Source: Bradyrhizobium erythrophlei (GTDB lineage: Bacteria > Pseudomonadota > Alphaproteobacteria > Rhizobiales > Xanthobacteraceae). Taken from it: a stretch of DNA of 64,000 bases. The notes under the pieces are model-generated. The model did no database searches. It was not told the DNA's origin and was given only the letters and a program-made list of their open reading frames with translations. This document shows, in pieces, positions 36,219 through 45,335 of the stretch. A program made the translations under genes and the position numbers. Positions within the stretch are counted from its first letter, which is position 1, and each line of letters starts with the position of its first letter. The DNA lies in the NCBI RefSeq assembly GCF_900129425.1, contig NZ_LT670817.1, forward strand, positions 8,522,001-8,586,000. The letters are read 5' to 3'.

Positions 36219-37877
36219 TCACGCGGGCTGCGTATCCCGGGACCGGTCGGAGGATGCGGCGGGGGCCGAGAGCGCATTGCCGAGCATGCTTTGTTTGTCG
36301 CGGCGGCGCTGCACCGAGGACGGGATTCGCATCGCCTCGCGATACTTCGCGACCGTGCGACGGGCAATATCAATGCCGGATGCGCGCAATCGTTCCACGA
36401 TGGTGTCGTCGGAAAGGATCACCGCGGGGTCTTCGGCATCGATCATCTGCTTGATGCGGTGGCGGACCGCCTCCGCCGAATGCGCTTCGCCGCCGTCGGC
36501 CGAGGCAATCGAGGCGGTGAAAAAATACTTCAGTTCGAAGCTGCCGCGATTGGTCGCCATGTATTTGTTGGCGGTCACCCGCGACACCGTCGATTCATGC
36601 ATCTGGATCGCGTCCGCCACCGCCTTGAGGTTGAGGGGCCGCAGATGCGCCACGCCGTGGGTGAAGAACCCGTCCTGCTGGCGCACGATCTCGGTTGCGA
36701 CTTTCAGGATAGTGCGGGCGCGCTGGTCGAGCGCGCGCACCAGCCAGGTCGCGTTCTGCAGGCAATCGGTGAAATAGGACTTGTCGCCGTCCTTGCGGAC
36801 CGTCTTCGACAGCTCGGTATAATAGATCTGATTGACCAGCACCCTCGGCAACGTGTCGCTGTTGAGTTCGACGTGCCAGCCGCCATCCGGCCCCGGCCGC
36901 ACATAGACATCCGGCACCATGGTCTGGGTTCGCGCCGAGCCGAACTTCAGACCCGGCTTCGGATCGAGACGACGAATCTCGCCGATCATGTCGGTGATGT
37001 CGTCATCGTCGACTCCGCAAAGCTTGCGCAGCGCAGCGATATCGCGCTTGGCCAGCAGATCGAGATGCTCGACCAGCGCCTGCATCGCGGGGTCGTAGCG
37101 ATTGAGTTCGCGCAACTGGATCGCAAGGCACTCGCTCAGGTTTCGCGCGCAGACGCCGGGCGGATCGAATTTCTGCAGCACCGCGAGAACCGTCTCGACC
37201 TCTTTGGGCGAGGCTCCAAGCCGCTCGGCGGCCTGCCCCAGATCCGGCGGCACGTAACCCGCCTCATCGACGAGGTCGATGAGGTATTGCCCGATCATGC
37301 GCTGCGCAGGCGCCGCAAAAGCCACCGCCAGCTGTTCGGCAAGATGACTGCCGAGCGTGATCTCGGCAGCGACGAAGGCTTCGAGATTGTAGCTGTCATC
37401 GTTGGAGGCGCCGCCGCCCCACTCGGTATAGGCGGTCGGCGCCGCGTCCTGCGCGGTGCGCGCGGCGGCCTCCGCCGGCTCCTCGGAAAACACGTTGTCG
37501 AGGCCGGTATCCAGGGTCTGCTCGATCTCGGCGCGGCTGCCGAGGTCGCGATTCATCCACTCTTCCTGGGCCGGCTCGAAATTGTCGGAAGCGCCATTGT
37601 CCATCCCCGAACGCTCGGTGACAGCGTCGTCGTCATAGGCGGAACCGGAATCGTCGAAATCGGAAAATTCGGCTTGCTCAGGCGTCGGCTCACCCGGAAC
37701 CGGGGGCTCAGTGCCGTCATTGGCGCGCTCGAGCAGCGGATTTCGCTCGAGTTCCTCCTCCACAAAGGCCGAGAGGTCGATATTCGACAGCTGCAGCAGC
37801 TTGATCGCCTGCATCAGCTGCGGCGTCATCACCAGCGATTGCGACTGCCGGAACTCTAATCTCTGCGTCAGTGCCAT
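36219..37877 (-). CDS. rpoN: RNA polymerase sigma-54 factor
   Basis: A 552-residue sigma-54. Region I is glutamine- and leucine-rich (residues 1-45: LEFRQSQSLVMTPQLMQAIK), region II is acidic, and the RpoN box ARRTVAKYRE is at residues 505-514, recognising the -24 promoter element. It transcribes nitrogen-fixation, nitrogen-assimilation and other genes with bacterial enhancer-binding proteins. The lptB-rpoN-hpf-ptsN order is conserved. Confidence 0.97.
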   Translation of the reverse strand: MALTQRLEFRQSQSLVMTPQLMQAIKLLQLSNIDLSAFVEEELERNPLLERANDGTEPPVPGEPTPEQAEFSDFDDSGSAYDDDAVTERSGMDNGASDNFEPAQEEWMNRDLGSRAEIEQTLDTGLDNVFSEEPAEAAARTAQDAAPTAYTEWGGGASNDDSYNLEAFVAAEITLGSHLAEQLAVAFAAPAQRMIGQYLIDLVDEAGYVPPDLGQAAERLGASPKEVETVLAVLQKFDPPGVCARNLSECLAIQLRELNRYDPAMQALVEHLDLLAKRDIAALRKLCGVDDDDITDMIGEIRRLDPKPGLKFGSARTQTMVPDVYVRPGPDGGWHVELNSDTLPRVLVNQIYYTELSKTVRKDGDKSYFTDCLQNATWLVRALDQRARTILKVATEIVRQQDGFFTHGVAHLRPLNLKAVADAIQMHESTVSRVTANKYMATNRGSFELKYFFTASIASADGGEAHSAEAVRHRIKQMIDAEDPAVILSDDTIVERLRASGIDIARRTVAKYREAMRIPSSVQRRRDKQSMLGNALSAPAASSDRSRDTQPA

Positions 37878-38081
37878 GGAGGCAAGAACCGATCCCTAAA
37901 AGTTGGTCCGATTCTTGCTTAAACTAGTCCGAAGCCGATGTACACGGCTTGACGGACTGGAAAAATGGACTATGCCGCCGCCGGCAAAAACGGGGTCCGG
38001 TTTTGCGTCCGGGCGCGCCATAGATTCTGAATGGAGGCATGACCTTATCGCCAAACCGCCCACACTTTGGTGGGTCGTGGG

Positions 38082-39065
38082 CTAAAGCCGGAATTCCTCG
38101 CCAAGGTAAAGGCGGCGTACATCCGGGTTATTGACGATTTCATCCGGATTGCCCTCGGTCAGGATTTCCCCGGCATAGACGATATAGGCGCGGTCGGTCA
38201 GTCCCAGCGTTTCCCGCACATTATGGTCGGTAATCAGCACGCCGATGCCGCGATTGGTGAGATGGCGGACAAGATCCTGAATGTCGCCTACCGCGATCGG
38301 ATCGATGCCGGCGAAGGGTTCGTCGAGCAGCATGTAATTGGGGCGGGTCGCCAGCGCGCGTGCGATCTCGACGCGGCGCCGCTCGCCGCCCGACAGCGCA
38401 ATCGACGGCGTCTTGCGCAGCCGCGTGATGTTGAATTCGTCGAGCAGGGAGTTGAGTTCGGCCTCGCGTTTTTTCCTGGAGGGTTCGACCACCTCCAGCA
38501 CCGCACGGATATTCTGCTCTACCGTCAGACCGCGGAAAATCGAGGCCTCCTGCGGCAGGTAACCGATCCCGAGCCGGGCGCGCTGATACATCGGCAGCTT
38601 GGTGACGTCGTGGCCATCGAGCTCGATGGCGCCGCGATCGGCCTTGATCAGGCCGGTGATCATGTAGAACACCGTGGTCTTTCCGGCGCCGTTCGGACCG
38701 AGCAAACCCACCGCCTCGCCGCGGCGAACATAGATGCTGACGCCACGAACCACCTGGCGGGTGCCGAAACTTTTTTCCACGCTATGCACAGCCAGATAGC
38801 CCGTCCGCGGTGCCGGCCGCGGAGCCGCTGCCGCGCCATTGGTCTTCGGACGCGGCGGGGAAACCGGGCGCGGCTTTTCCGCCGGACGCGGCGTATCCAA
38901 TTGCAGCGGGGCGTCGCGCGCGATCGGCGGCGCGTCGCGCACCGGACTGGTCAGGATCTCGCCCATGCTGTCGCCAAGCACGGTGATGTCTGCGCGGGAG
39001 CGCGCAAATCCTGGCGGACTGCGTTTCGCAGGGCGCCGACGGAACATGCCGAGTAAATCCACCAT
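38082..39065 (-). CDS. lptB: LPS export ABC transporter ATPase LptB, with N-terminal extension
   Basis: A 327-residue LptB whose ATPase domain begins only near residue 88. Walker A is at residues 123-131 (GPNGAGKTT), the signature is LSGGERRRVEIARAL, and Walker B is MLLDEPFAGIDP. The first ~85 residues are Pro/Arg-rich and of low complexity, absent from the ~240-residue E. coli protein. It drives LPS transport through LptFG. It precedes rpoN. Confidence 0.94.
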   Translation of the reverse strand: MVDLLGMFRRRPAKRSPPGFARSRADITVLGDSMGEILTSPVRDAPPIARDAPLQLDTPRPAEKPRPVSPPRPKTNGAAAAPRPAPRTGYLAVHSVEKSFGTRQVVRGVSIYVRRGEAVGLLGPNGAGKTTVFYMITGLIKADRGAIELDGHDVTKLPMYQRARLGIGYLPQEASIFRGLTVEQNIRAVLEVVEPSRKKREAELNSLLDEFNITRLRKTPSIALSGGERRRVEIARALATRPNYMLLDEPFAGIDPIAVGDIQDLVRHLTNRGIGVLITDHNVRETLGLTDRAYIVYAGEILTEGNPDEIVNNPDVRRLYLGEEFRL

Positions 39066-39265
39066 CCCCGCTTAGCTCAGCCTTTCACGGTGATTCCGTT
39101 GCGGCGCTCGATTCGCTCGCGCAACATGAAGGAATGGAGGTCGCTTGCCCAGCGGACCCCGCGCGATTGGAGGGCCGGATCGCGCCGCCGGGCTGTTCCG
39201 TAGATACAGGTTTACGCCGCGGGCTTCAACCTCGCCGCCCCGCGATAGCAGCCAAGCAATTGATA

Positions 39266-39997
39266 TTATTTCGGTTTATTTGAAGCGCCGAAGGCCGGCA
39301 GAGGCGACCCCGCGCCGGGCGATGCCGGTCCGCAGCCCTGTCCCGACTGGATGAACAGCCCCTGGACCTTTCCGCTGTCGGATTCCACCCGCGATACCCC
39401 CGTGGTCATGTCGACCAACAGGCGGTCACCGCGAAGCACATTCTTGCATTGGGTCAGCACCACCCCGCCGAGCATGGTGATCAGGTTGGTCTTGGTATCG
39501 AACACGGCGGTGTCCCCGGTGACGACCTGATCCTTCTGGGTGACGATCACGTTGCCCTTGGCCTCCAGCCGCTTGATCGACGAACTTCCGCCGGGACCCG
39601 GGGTCGCGGACTGCATCGGCGCCGATTTTGCCGCCGCCGCCTTAGTGTTGGCGTTAGCGTTAGCAGCCGGCGCCTCCGATGGGGCCGGGCTCGATTCGTA
39701 AAACACCACAAGCGTCTTCGACGTCATGGTGGTGTCGCCCTGCACCACCTTCACATTGCCGGAGAAGGTCGCTTCCTTTTTCTTGTCGCGCATCTCGAGC
39801 GTGGCGGCTTCGATCTGGATCGGCTGGTCGCGATTCTGCGTAAACCCCTGCATGGCATTGGGCACGCCCTGCACCGAGCTCTGTGCACCGGCTTCGCCGG
39901 CGGCACTCATCGCCAGCACAAAAGCGGCGCTACAGGCGAAGCGCGCGATCCGCCTGTACGGGATGCAGCGCGAGAAAGACATCATCATGAACTTCAT
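39266..39997 (-). CDS. lptA: LPS transport periplasmic protein LptA
   Basis: A 243-residue exported OstA-fold protein that bridges inner and outer membranes for LPS. A basic start and hydrophobic core (FACSAAFVLAMSAAGEAGA, cleavage expected about residue 38) form the signal peptide. Beta-jellyroll repeats follow (IEAATLEMRDKKKEATFSGN and ITMLGGVVLTQCKNVLRGDR), split by a low-complexity Ala/Asn-rich insert. Its start overlaps the lptC stop as ATGA, at 39994-39997. Confidence 0.9.
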   Translation of the reverse strand: MKFMMMSFSRCIPYRRIARFACSAAFVLAMSAAGEAGAQSSVQGVPNAMQGFTQNRDQPIQIEAATLEMRDKKKEATFSGNVKVVQGDTTMTSKTLVVFYESSPAPSEAPAANANANTKAAAAKSAPMQSATPGPGGSSSIKRLEAKGNVIVTQKDQVVTGDTAVFDTKTNLITMLGGVVLTQCKNVLRGDRLLVDMTTGVSRVESDSGKVQGLFIQSGQGCGPASPGAGSPLPAFGASNKPK

Positions 39998-40764
39998 TTC
40001 GGGTTGGCGGCTTTGCCGGATTGAGACCGCGCTTTGGCCGGATGAACGACCGCGGGCTCGGGCGCCGCGGATACGCTGGCGGCGGGCGGGCTGGACGTCT
40101 CGGCGGGTGGCAGATGGTCCAAATTCATCACCACATTGCCTTCGAATCTCACGACTTCGCCGCCTCCTGTAATTCTGAGCCTGTCGGAGGTCAGGGTTCC
40201 GTTGAGCAATTTGACGTCGACATGCTCGTCCGACGTTACCGTGCCCTTGCCCATGTCGACGAACGCCTGCGTCAGGCGCGCCTCGTAGCCCGTGGAAGTC
40301 TGCAGAAAGATATCCTTGTGCAGATCCAGCAACTGGTCCTTGGAATTGAACAGGCCGTTGAGTGCATCCAGCGTGACGGTCGACTGGTCTTCCATCAACA
40401 TCTTGGCCCGCAATGTCTTGAGATCGACGTGGTCCGGATCGGTCACATCCTGGGTCGCGGTTTTGGCCCACATTTCGTAGGGCCGCTGATCGGTCGTGTA
40501 GCCGGACAGATGCGGCGATTCCATCGTGATCTTGGTGCCGGAGACGACGAGGTTTCCGATGTCGAGCGGCAGCTTGGGCATCAGCATCCGGAACGGATTG
40601 AAAACCGACACCCCGACGATGGCCGCCAGCGCCAGGATCACGGCCGCCGGGACCGCGATGCGCAGCGCCCGCACCATCCGGCTGTGGCGCGCAGCGATGG
40701 CAAAGCGCGCCTCCATTCCGGCTTGATAGGCAGGATTCTGAACCGAATTCACCGCTGCTCCCAA
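39994..40764 (-). CDS. lptC: LPS export protein LptC
   Basis: A 256-residue bitopic inner-membrane protein that passes LPS from LptFG to LptA. One membrane helix (AVPAAVILALAAIVGVSVF, about residues 37-55) follows a short cytoplasmic tail, and the periplasmic part has the OstA-like pattern, with DLHKDIFLQTSTGYEARLTQ. A Pro/Ala-rich C-terminal tail is present. It heads the lptC-lptA unit. Confidence 0.9.
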   Translation of the reverse strand: MGAAVNSVQNPAYQAGMEARFAIAARHSRMVRALRIAVPAAVILALAAIVGVSVFNPFRMLMPKLPLDIGNLVVSGTKITMESPHLSGYTTDQRPYEMWAKTATQDVTDPDHVDLKTLRAKMLMEDQSTVTLDALNGLFNSKDQLLDLHKDIFLQTSTGYEARLTQAFVDMGKGTVTSDEHVDVKLLNGTLTSDRLRITGGGEVVRFEGNVVMNLDHLPPAETSSPPAASVSAAPEPAVVHPAKARSQSGKAANPK

Positions 40765-40883
40765 GCGCTGGCGTCCCCTATTCTACCCGGGATGGCCGGA
40801 TTATGCAGCCCGGACCTCCCGCTATGAGTGTGACCGAAACGGGGCGGAAGCCGGCCGGCTCGGCGCTTCAAAAGGGCCTCAGC

Positions 40884-41498
40884 CTACGAATGGGCAAAAA
40901 TGTCCTCGGTGTCCCAGCCCTGCAGGTCGAGCCTCGCCCGCGTCGGCAAAAATTCGAAGCAGGATTGCGCCAGCCCCAGACGGCCCTCGCGCGCCAGCAT
41001 GATATCGAGGCGCTCGCGCAGCGCATGCAGATGCAGCACGTCGGAGGCCGCGTAGGCAAGTTGCGCCTCGCTCAGGGTCTGCGAGCCCCAGTCGCTGGAT
41101 TGCTGCTGCTTCGACAGATCGATGTTGAGCAACTCGCGCACCAGATCCTTCAGGCCGTGGCGATCGGTATAGGTGCGGGCCAGCCGCGAGGCGATCTTGG
41201 TGCAATACACCGGCTGCGGCATCACGCCGAAGGCGTTGTCGAGCGCGGCAATATCGAACCGCGCGAAATGAAAAATCTTGGTGATTTTCGGATTGGCCAG
41301 CAACGCCTTCAGGTTCGGCGTGTCGGTCTGGCCCTTGGGAATCTGCACCACGTCGGCGCTGCCGTCGCCGTTCGACAGCTGCACCACGCAGAGCCGGTCG
41401 CGATGCGGATGCAGCCCCATGGTCTCGGTGTCGATCGCCACCGAATCGGTGTAGCGGGTGAGATCAGGCAGGTCGCCGCGGTGCAGGCGTACGGTCAT
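40884..41498 (-). CDS. Short RNase D-like 3'-5' exoribonuclease
   Basis: A 204-residue protein with only the DEDD exonuclease domain, no HRDC domains. Exo I is D23 and E25 in SVAIDTETMGLH, Exo II is in FHFARFDIAALD, and Exo III lies in YAASDVLHLHALRERL with the conserved tyrosine. Such short forms are usual in Rhizobiales. The ATG at 41498 opens the conserved block; the frame extends upstream to 41933 without support. Confidence 0.9.
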   Translation of the reverse strand: MTVRLHRGDLPDLTRYTDSVAIDTETMGLHPHRDRLCVVQLSNGDGSADVVQIPKGQTDTPNLKALLANPKITKIFHFARFDIAALDNAFGVMPQPVYCTKIASRLARTYTDRHGLKDLVRELLNIDLSKQQQSSDWGSQTLSEAQLAYAASDVLHLHALRERLDIMLAREGRLGLAQSCFEFLPTRARLDLQGWDTEDIFAHS

Positions 41499-41864
41499 GT
41501 TGTTTACGAACCTCGTCGAATCGATGGGGGTCAAACTACCGCCCAAACGGTCAAGAGGCGAGCGTCCGGCGTGCTGTTCAGGCCACGAACATAGGTCAGA
41601 GCTGCGGAAAGCTCGCCGCGACGGCTTGTCGGCGATCCCGGTCGTTCCGGTCAAGGCCGAATCTGATCTGGAACGGATCGCCTCCGGTGCGGCCTGTTCC
41701 GGCCACCGTCCGGGCTTTAAAGGCGCACCGTTGCTCGCCTGAACCCATAGCAGTTGGAACCAGGGCCGCAGGGGATACATGCGGTAATTTTTATCGCGAT
41801 TTTCCGGAATCGGCAGAATCGAGTCAATATAACTCGGCCGTCGCCACAACCGAAGGTGCCCTTG
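41499..41864. other. Divergent gene-free stretch between the RNase D-like gene and the NYN gene
   Basis: This 366-bp region separates two divergently transcribed genes and should contain both promoters. I see no RNA gene, repeat or conserved small ORF in it. Confidence 0.55.
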
Positions 41865-42623
41865 ATGAAAATCGAACAGCAGCGCTTGCCCCGCCTCGCC
41901 GTGCTCATCGACGCCGACAATACCTCGCCGCAAATCGCCGGCGGTCTGTTCGAGGAAGTGGCGAAGTTCGGAGAAGCCAGCGTACGGCGCATTTACGGGG
42001 ATTTTTCCGGCCCGCAGCTCAGATCATGGGCCGATATCCTGTCAAAGCACGCCATCGATCCCTACCAGCAGTTCGCCTACACCAAGGGCAAGAACGCCTC
42101 CGACATTGCGCTCGTCATCGATGCGATGGATCTGCTGCACAGCGGACGGTTCGAAGGATTTTGCCTGGTGTCGTCCGACAGCGATTTTACCCGGCTGGCA
42201 TCCCGCCTGCGTGAACAGGGCGCCGACGTCTACGGATTCGGCAAACAGGACACCCCGGAAAGTTTCCGGCAGGCGTGCCGCCGCTTCATCTACACCGAGA
42301 ATCTGGTGTCCGAGACACCGGCGGCCAATTCCGGCGCAGCACCGAAGTCCAGGTCACTGCAGCCGCCCAGCGCCGCGATCCCGATTCTGGAAAAGGCGAT
42401 TTCTCAGATTGAAAGCGAGGATGGGTGGGTCAGGCTCGATACCGTGGGATCGGTGCTGGTAAATCTGGTGTCGGATTTCGACGTCCGCACCTTCGGTTTC
42501 AGGAAGCTGAGCGACCTCGTGCGCAACGGCGGCGGGTTCGACTTCGAGAAGATCGAGGGCGGCCACCTGCGTATCCGCGCCAAGCCCGCCGGCGGCGACA
42601 GCCCCAAGGTCAAAGCGAAGTGA
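41865..42623 (+). CDS. NYN domain protein with C-terminal OST-HTH/LOTUS domain
   Basis: A 252-residue LabA-like protein. The NYN (PIN-like) nuclease domain fills residues 10-145, with acidic site residues in LAVLIDADNTSPQ (D16, D18), SDIALVIDAMDLL and SSDSDFTRLASRLRE. An OST-HTH/LOTUS RNA-binding domain follows, about residues 165-240 (IPILEKAISQIE, then LSDLVRNGGGFDFEKIEGGH). The pairing suggests an RNA-directed nuclease; the target is unknown. It lies next to the tRNA-Leu island but looks like a resident gene. Confidence 0.88.
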   Translation: MKIEQQRLPRLAVLIDADNTSPQIAGGLFEEVAKFGEASVRRIYGDFSGPQLRSWADILSKHAIDPYQQFAYTKGKNASDIALVIDAMDLLHSGRFEGFCLVSSDSDFTRLASRLREQGADVYGFGKQDTPESFRQACRRFIYTENLVSETPAANSGAAPKSRSLQPPSAAIPILEKAISQIESEDGWVRLDTVGSVLVNLVSDFDVRTFGFRKLSDLVRNGGGFDFEKIEGGHLRIRAKPAGGDSPKVKAK

Positions 42624-42702
42624 ATGCCACGGCGCGGTGATTTCGCGCAGGGCCGCCTGTGGGGTTCTCGGGCATGCAGAGAAATCATGGGCTTGGGCAG
42701 GA

Positions 42703-42720
42703 ATGGTGCCCAGGAAAGGA
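42703..42720. repeat. Distal attachment-site repeat of the tRNA-Leu island
   Basis: Exact 18-bp copy of the tRNA-Leu 3' end and its following base, ATGGTGCCCAGGAAAGGA; the other copy, at 44085-44102, belongs to the tRNA gene. Sequence beyond the repeat differs on both sides. Confidence 0.85.
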
Positions 42721-42749
42721 GCGGACGATCCAGACAGCAATCCGGCGAG

Positions 42750-43511
42750 TCACAATGGCCCTGACCCACGTAGGGCACGCTTTAGACGGCTGTCGGTGTG
42801 CGGATCGACATAATGGAACAGGGCAGTCGCGCGCGTCTTGTCAGGATCGCAAGGCTCGTTGGTGTGGATGGAGCGATAGCCCCAGAAAAGATACAGGTTG
42901 CCCGGCTTCAATTTGATCCGGACCAGATGCGAAGAAGGCGCTTTCGCCAAACGCCTCAGCAGTAACTGTGTGAGCGGATTGTCTACGAGCAATTTATCAA
43001 TCAGGTTTTGTGCATACCACGTTCTGACAGAGCGAGTGTTTGGAACCATGAGGAGTTCGCCGGAGTGCCGTCCTTCCGGAACACAGATCGGGAGCAAGGC
43101 AGTTAGCACATAGGAGTCGTAGTGGAACCGGAGCGAGTGTTGTTGACTCGAGGAGCCGGTCAGACAGCGCAGAATTTGGTAGTACGGCTGATCGGGGGCC
43201 TGATTTCCCGTCGCGCGTTCATAAACGCGCGTGCAAAGCCGTCGGAATATCGGGGATTTGGCCATTCGCTCAAGCGGCGTGCCTGCCAAATCTTCACAGC
43301 CCGTGAAACAGACATACTGGTTTCCCGCGGCCTGAACTGTATCTTCAACGAAGGCGTGAAGCTGATCAAGCTCGTGCTGCTTCAAATAATGGGAAACGAC
43401 TCCATATCCGCCGCGATCGATCGAGCTGACCAACTCGCTGACCGACTCGTCCGACAAATCCGGAAATCCTCCGTTCAGCGAAATATCCGATGCACCCCCT
43501 GCAGTGGCCAT
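42750..43511 (-). CDS. PhyH-like 2-oxoglutarate/Fe(II) oxygenase
   Basis: A 253-residue protein with the phytanoyl-CoA dioxygenase-type fold. The iron triad is intact: H130 and D132 in RFHYDSY and H216 in GYRSIHTNEP, with Arg228 (KTRATALFHY) as the likely 2-oxoglutarate contact. LKPGNLYLFWG is the typical strand before the distal histidine. It is cargo of the tRNA-Leu island and appears complete, so it may be active. The substrate is unknown. Confidence 0.75.
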   Translation of the reverse strand: MATAGGASDISLNGGFPDLSDESVSELVSSIDRGGYGVVSHYLKQHELDQLHAFVEDTVQAAGNQYVCFTGCEDLAGTPLERMAKSPIFRRLCTRVYERATGNQAPDQPYYQILRCLTGSSSQQHSLRFHYDSYVLTALLPICVPEGRHSGELLMVPNTRSVRTWYAQNLIDKLLVDNPLTQLLLRRLAKAPSSHLVRIKLKPGNLYLFWGYRSIHTNEPCDPDKTRATALFHYVDPHTDSRLKRALRGSGPL

Positions 43512-43689
43512 GGGCGTACCCTTGGAATCCGCCCCCGCGCGCCGCGCGAAGCCATTTCAGCCGGCGCAGGCTTCGGACTGCTCGCGTGGCTGGCGGCATA
43601 ATCTGCGGGAAACTTGGCGGCCCTTCCCCGATCTCTGGAAATCCATCGTCTAAATTGTGGCGGTATCGAGGCGTTATAGAGGCCGAGCA

Positions 43690-44064
43690 ATGTCACAGGA
43701 ACCAGCCTGCCCTGTCGTCTGCGCAACGACCCGACCACCCTGCCCCGCAAACCTATCTTCGGTGATTGGCTGCTCGAACGCGGCCTCGCCATGCTCTACG
43801 TCCCGAGCGGCATCAGGAAGAGCTGGCTACCATCGCCCGCCGCGATTGCTGGAGGCGGATCGCTCCATGACTGGAATGCGCCATCTGCTGAGCGGGTCAT
43901 GCTGGAGGACGGAGAAATGGACCTCTCCGACATCAAGGACCGCCTGGGCATCGTCTTCAAGACAGTGAAGGGCGACCCATGGCCGTGAAGAACTGCTGGG
44001 GATCGTCGAGGCATGGAAGCCCAAGCTACTCGTGCTCGACAACCTCTGCACACTGGCCAAGTAA
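43690..44064 (+). pseudogene. AAA-family (RepA-like, AAA_25) ATPase, broken
   Basis: A decayed gene of the ATPase type often carried by integrative elements. It reads in three pieces: MSQEP... at 43690; then, in another frame, LPRKPIFGDWLLERGLAMLY and VPSGIRKSW, a damaged Walker A (an intact one would read GPSGxGKS); LEDGEMDLSDIKDRLG follows to a stop near 43988; then EELLGIVEAWKPKLLVLDN, a Walker B-like end stopping at 44064. A frameshift near the start, a deletion in the middle and truncation leave no function. Confidence 0.7.
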
Positions 44065-44085
44065 TAACAGCACTATCTGACACGA

Positions 44086-44172
<87 letters not shown>

Positions 44173-44321
44173 CCGGGCCGGTTAGTACGGACCGGTTGCG
44201 CGCTTGTCAAATTGTTGAACCGTTGCCCAAATGCGCTGTACAGCGCCGGCATGTTGGCGTATCGCGAAACCGCTAAATCCTCCCACGACCGATCGAATTT
44301 GACCCCAGGAAATTGACTCCC

Positions 44322-45290
44322 ATGGCATCGAATCTGGACACGCTGGTCACGGTTTTCGGGGGATCGGGCTTTCTGGGACGAAGCGTGGTCCGCGCGCTCG
44401 CCAAGCGCGATTACCGCGTCCGGGTCGCGGTGCGGCGGCCGGAACTGGCCGGGCATCTGCAGCCGCTCGGCAGGGTCGGCCAGATCCACGCGGTGCAGGC
44501 CAATCTGCGCTACCCGATGTCGGTGGAAGCCGCGATGCGTGACTCCCACGCTGCCATCAATCTGGTCGGCATTCTGACCGAAAGCGGTGAACAGACCTTC
44601 GAGGCGGTGCAGGGATCAGGCGCCGGCAGGGTGGCGAAAGCGGCGGCGGCCGTGGGCGCGCGGATGGTGCATGTCTCGGCGATCGGCGCCGACGAGAATT
44701 CGCCGGCGCGTTACGGACGCTCCAAGGCCGCCGGCGAAAGGGCGGTGCTGTCGGCCGTGCCCGAGGCGACGATCCTGCGGCCATCGGTGGTGTTCGGGCC
44801 GGAGGATCAATTCACCAACCGTTTTGCGGCGCTGGCACGGATGTCGCCGATGCTGCCCTTGATCGGCGGCGGCCTGACAAGACTGCAGCCGGTCTATGTC
44901 GGCGATGTCGCGACCGCGGTCGCCGATGCCGTCGACGGCAAGACCAAAGCCGGGGCGACCTACGAACTCGGCGGTCCGGAAGTGCTGACCATGCGCGAGA
45001 TCCTGGAAATCATTCTCGCAACCATCGAACGCAAGCGCATGCTGGTTTCGCTGCCCTTCGGGCTGGCGAAATTGCAGGCGCTGATGCTGCAGTTCGCGCC
45101 CGGACCGCTGAAACTGACGCCGGACCAGGTGGTGCTGCTGCGGTCGGACAATGTGGTATCCCAGACGGCGAAGGCCGCCGGGCTGACCCTGGAAGGCCTG
45201 GGAATCGCGGCGGATTCGCTGGAAGCGATCGCCCCGCAATACCTCTGGCGCTTCCGCGCCGCCGGGCAGTTCCAACGCAATGGCGCGTGA
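44322..45290 (+). CDS. NDUFA9-like NAD(P)-binding protein (complex I-associated)
   Basis: A 322-residue atypical short-chain dehydrogenase. A Rossmann motif (TVFGGSGFLGRSVVRALA) begins near residue 11; INLVGILTE, VHVSAIGADENSPARYGRSK and TILRPSVVFGPEDQFTNRFA are typical of the NDUFA9/complex I 39-kDa accessory family. The tyrosine-lysine pair is partly retained (RYGRSKAAGE). A redox or structural role is inferred. The ATG at 44322 is preferred over TTG 44313. Confidence 0.85.
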   Translation: MASNLDTLVTVFGGSGFLGRSVVRALAKRDYRVRVAVRRPELAGHLQPLGRVGQIHAVQANLRYPMSVEAAMRDSHAAINLVGILTESGEQTFEAVQGSGAGRVAKAAAAVGARMVHVSAIGADENSPARYGRSKAAGERAVLSAVPEATILRPSVVFGPEDQFTNRFAALARMSPMLPLIGGGLTRLQPVYVGDVATAVADAVDGKTKAGATYELGGPEVLTMREILEIILATIERKRMLVSLPFGLAKLQALMLQFAPGPLKLTPDQVVLLRSDNVVSQTAKAAGLTLEGLGIAADSLEAIAPQYLWRFRAAGQFQRNGA

Positions 45291-45297
45291 TTCATCC

Positions 45298-45323
45298 GTC
45301 GTCCCGGCGGACGCCGGGATGAC
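45298..45323. terminator. Bidirectional terminator-like hairpin
   Basis: TCCCGGC at 45302-45308 pairs with GCCGGGA at 45313-45319 around GGAC. It lies in the 45-bp gap between two convergent genes. There is no T-tract, so it may be a short repeat rather than a true terminator. Confidence 0.5.
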
Positions 45324-45335
45324 CCGGAGCGAATT

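Noticed and set aside
36072..37859. A 595-codon plus-strand frame over hpf-rpoN
   Set aside because: It is antisense to rpoN; rpoN has full family motifs and this frame has none.
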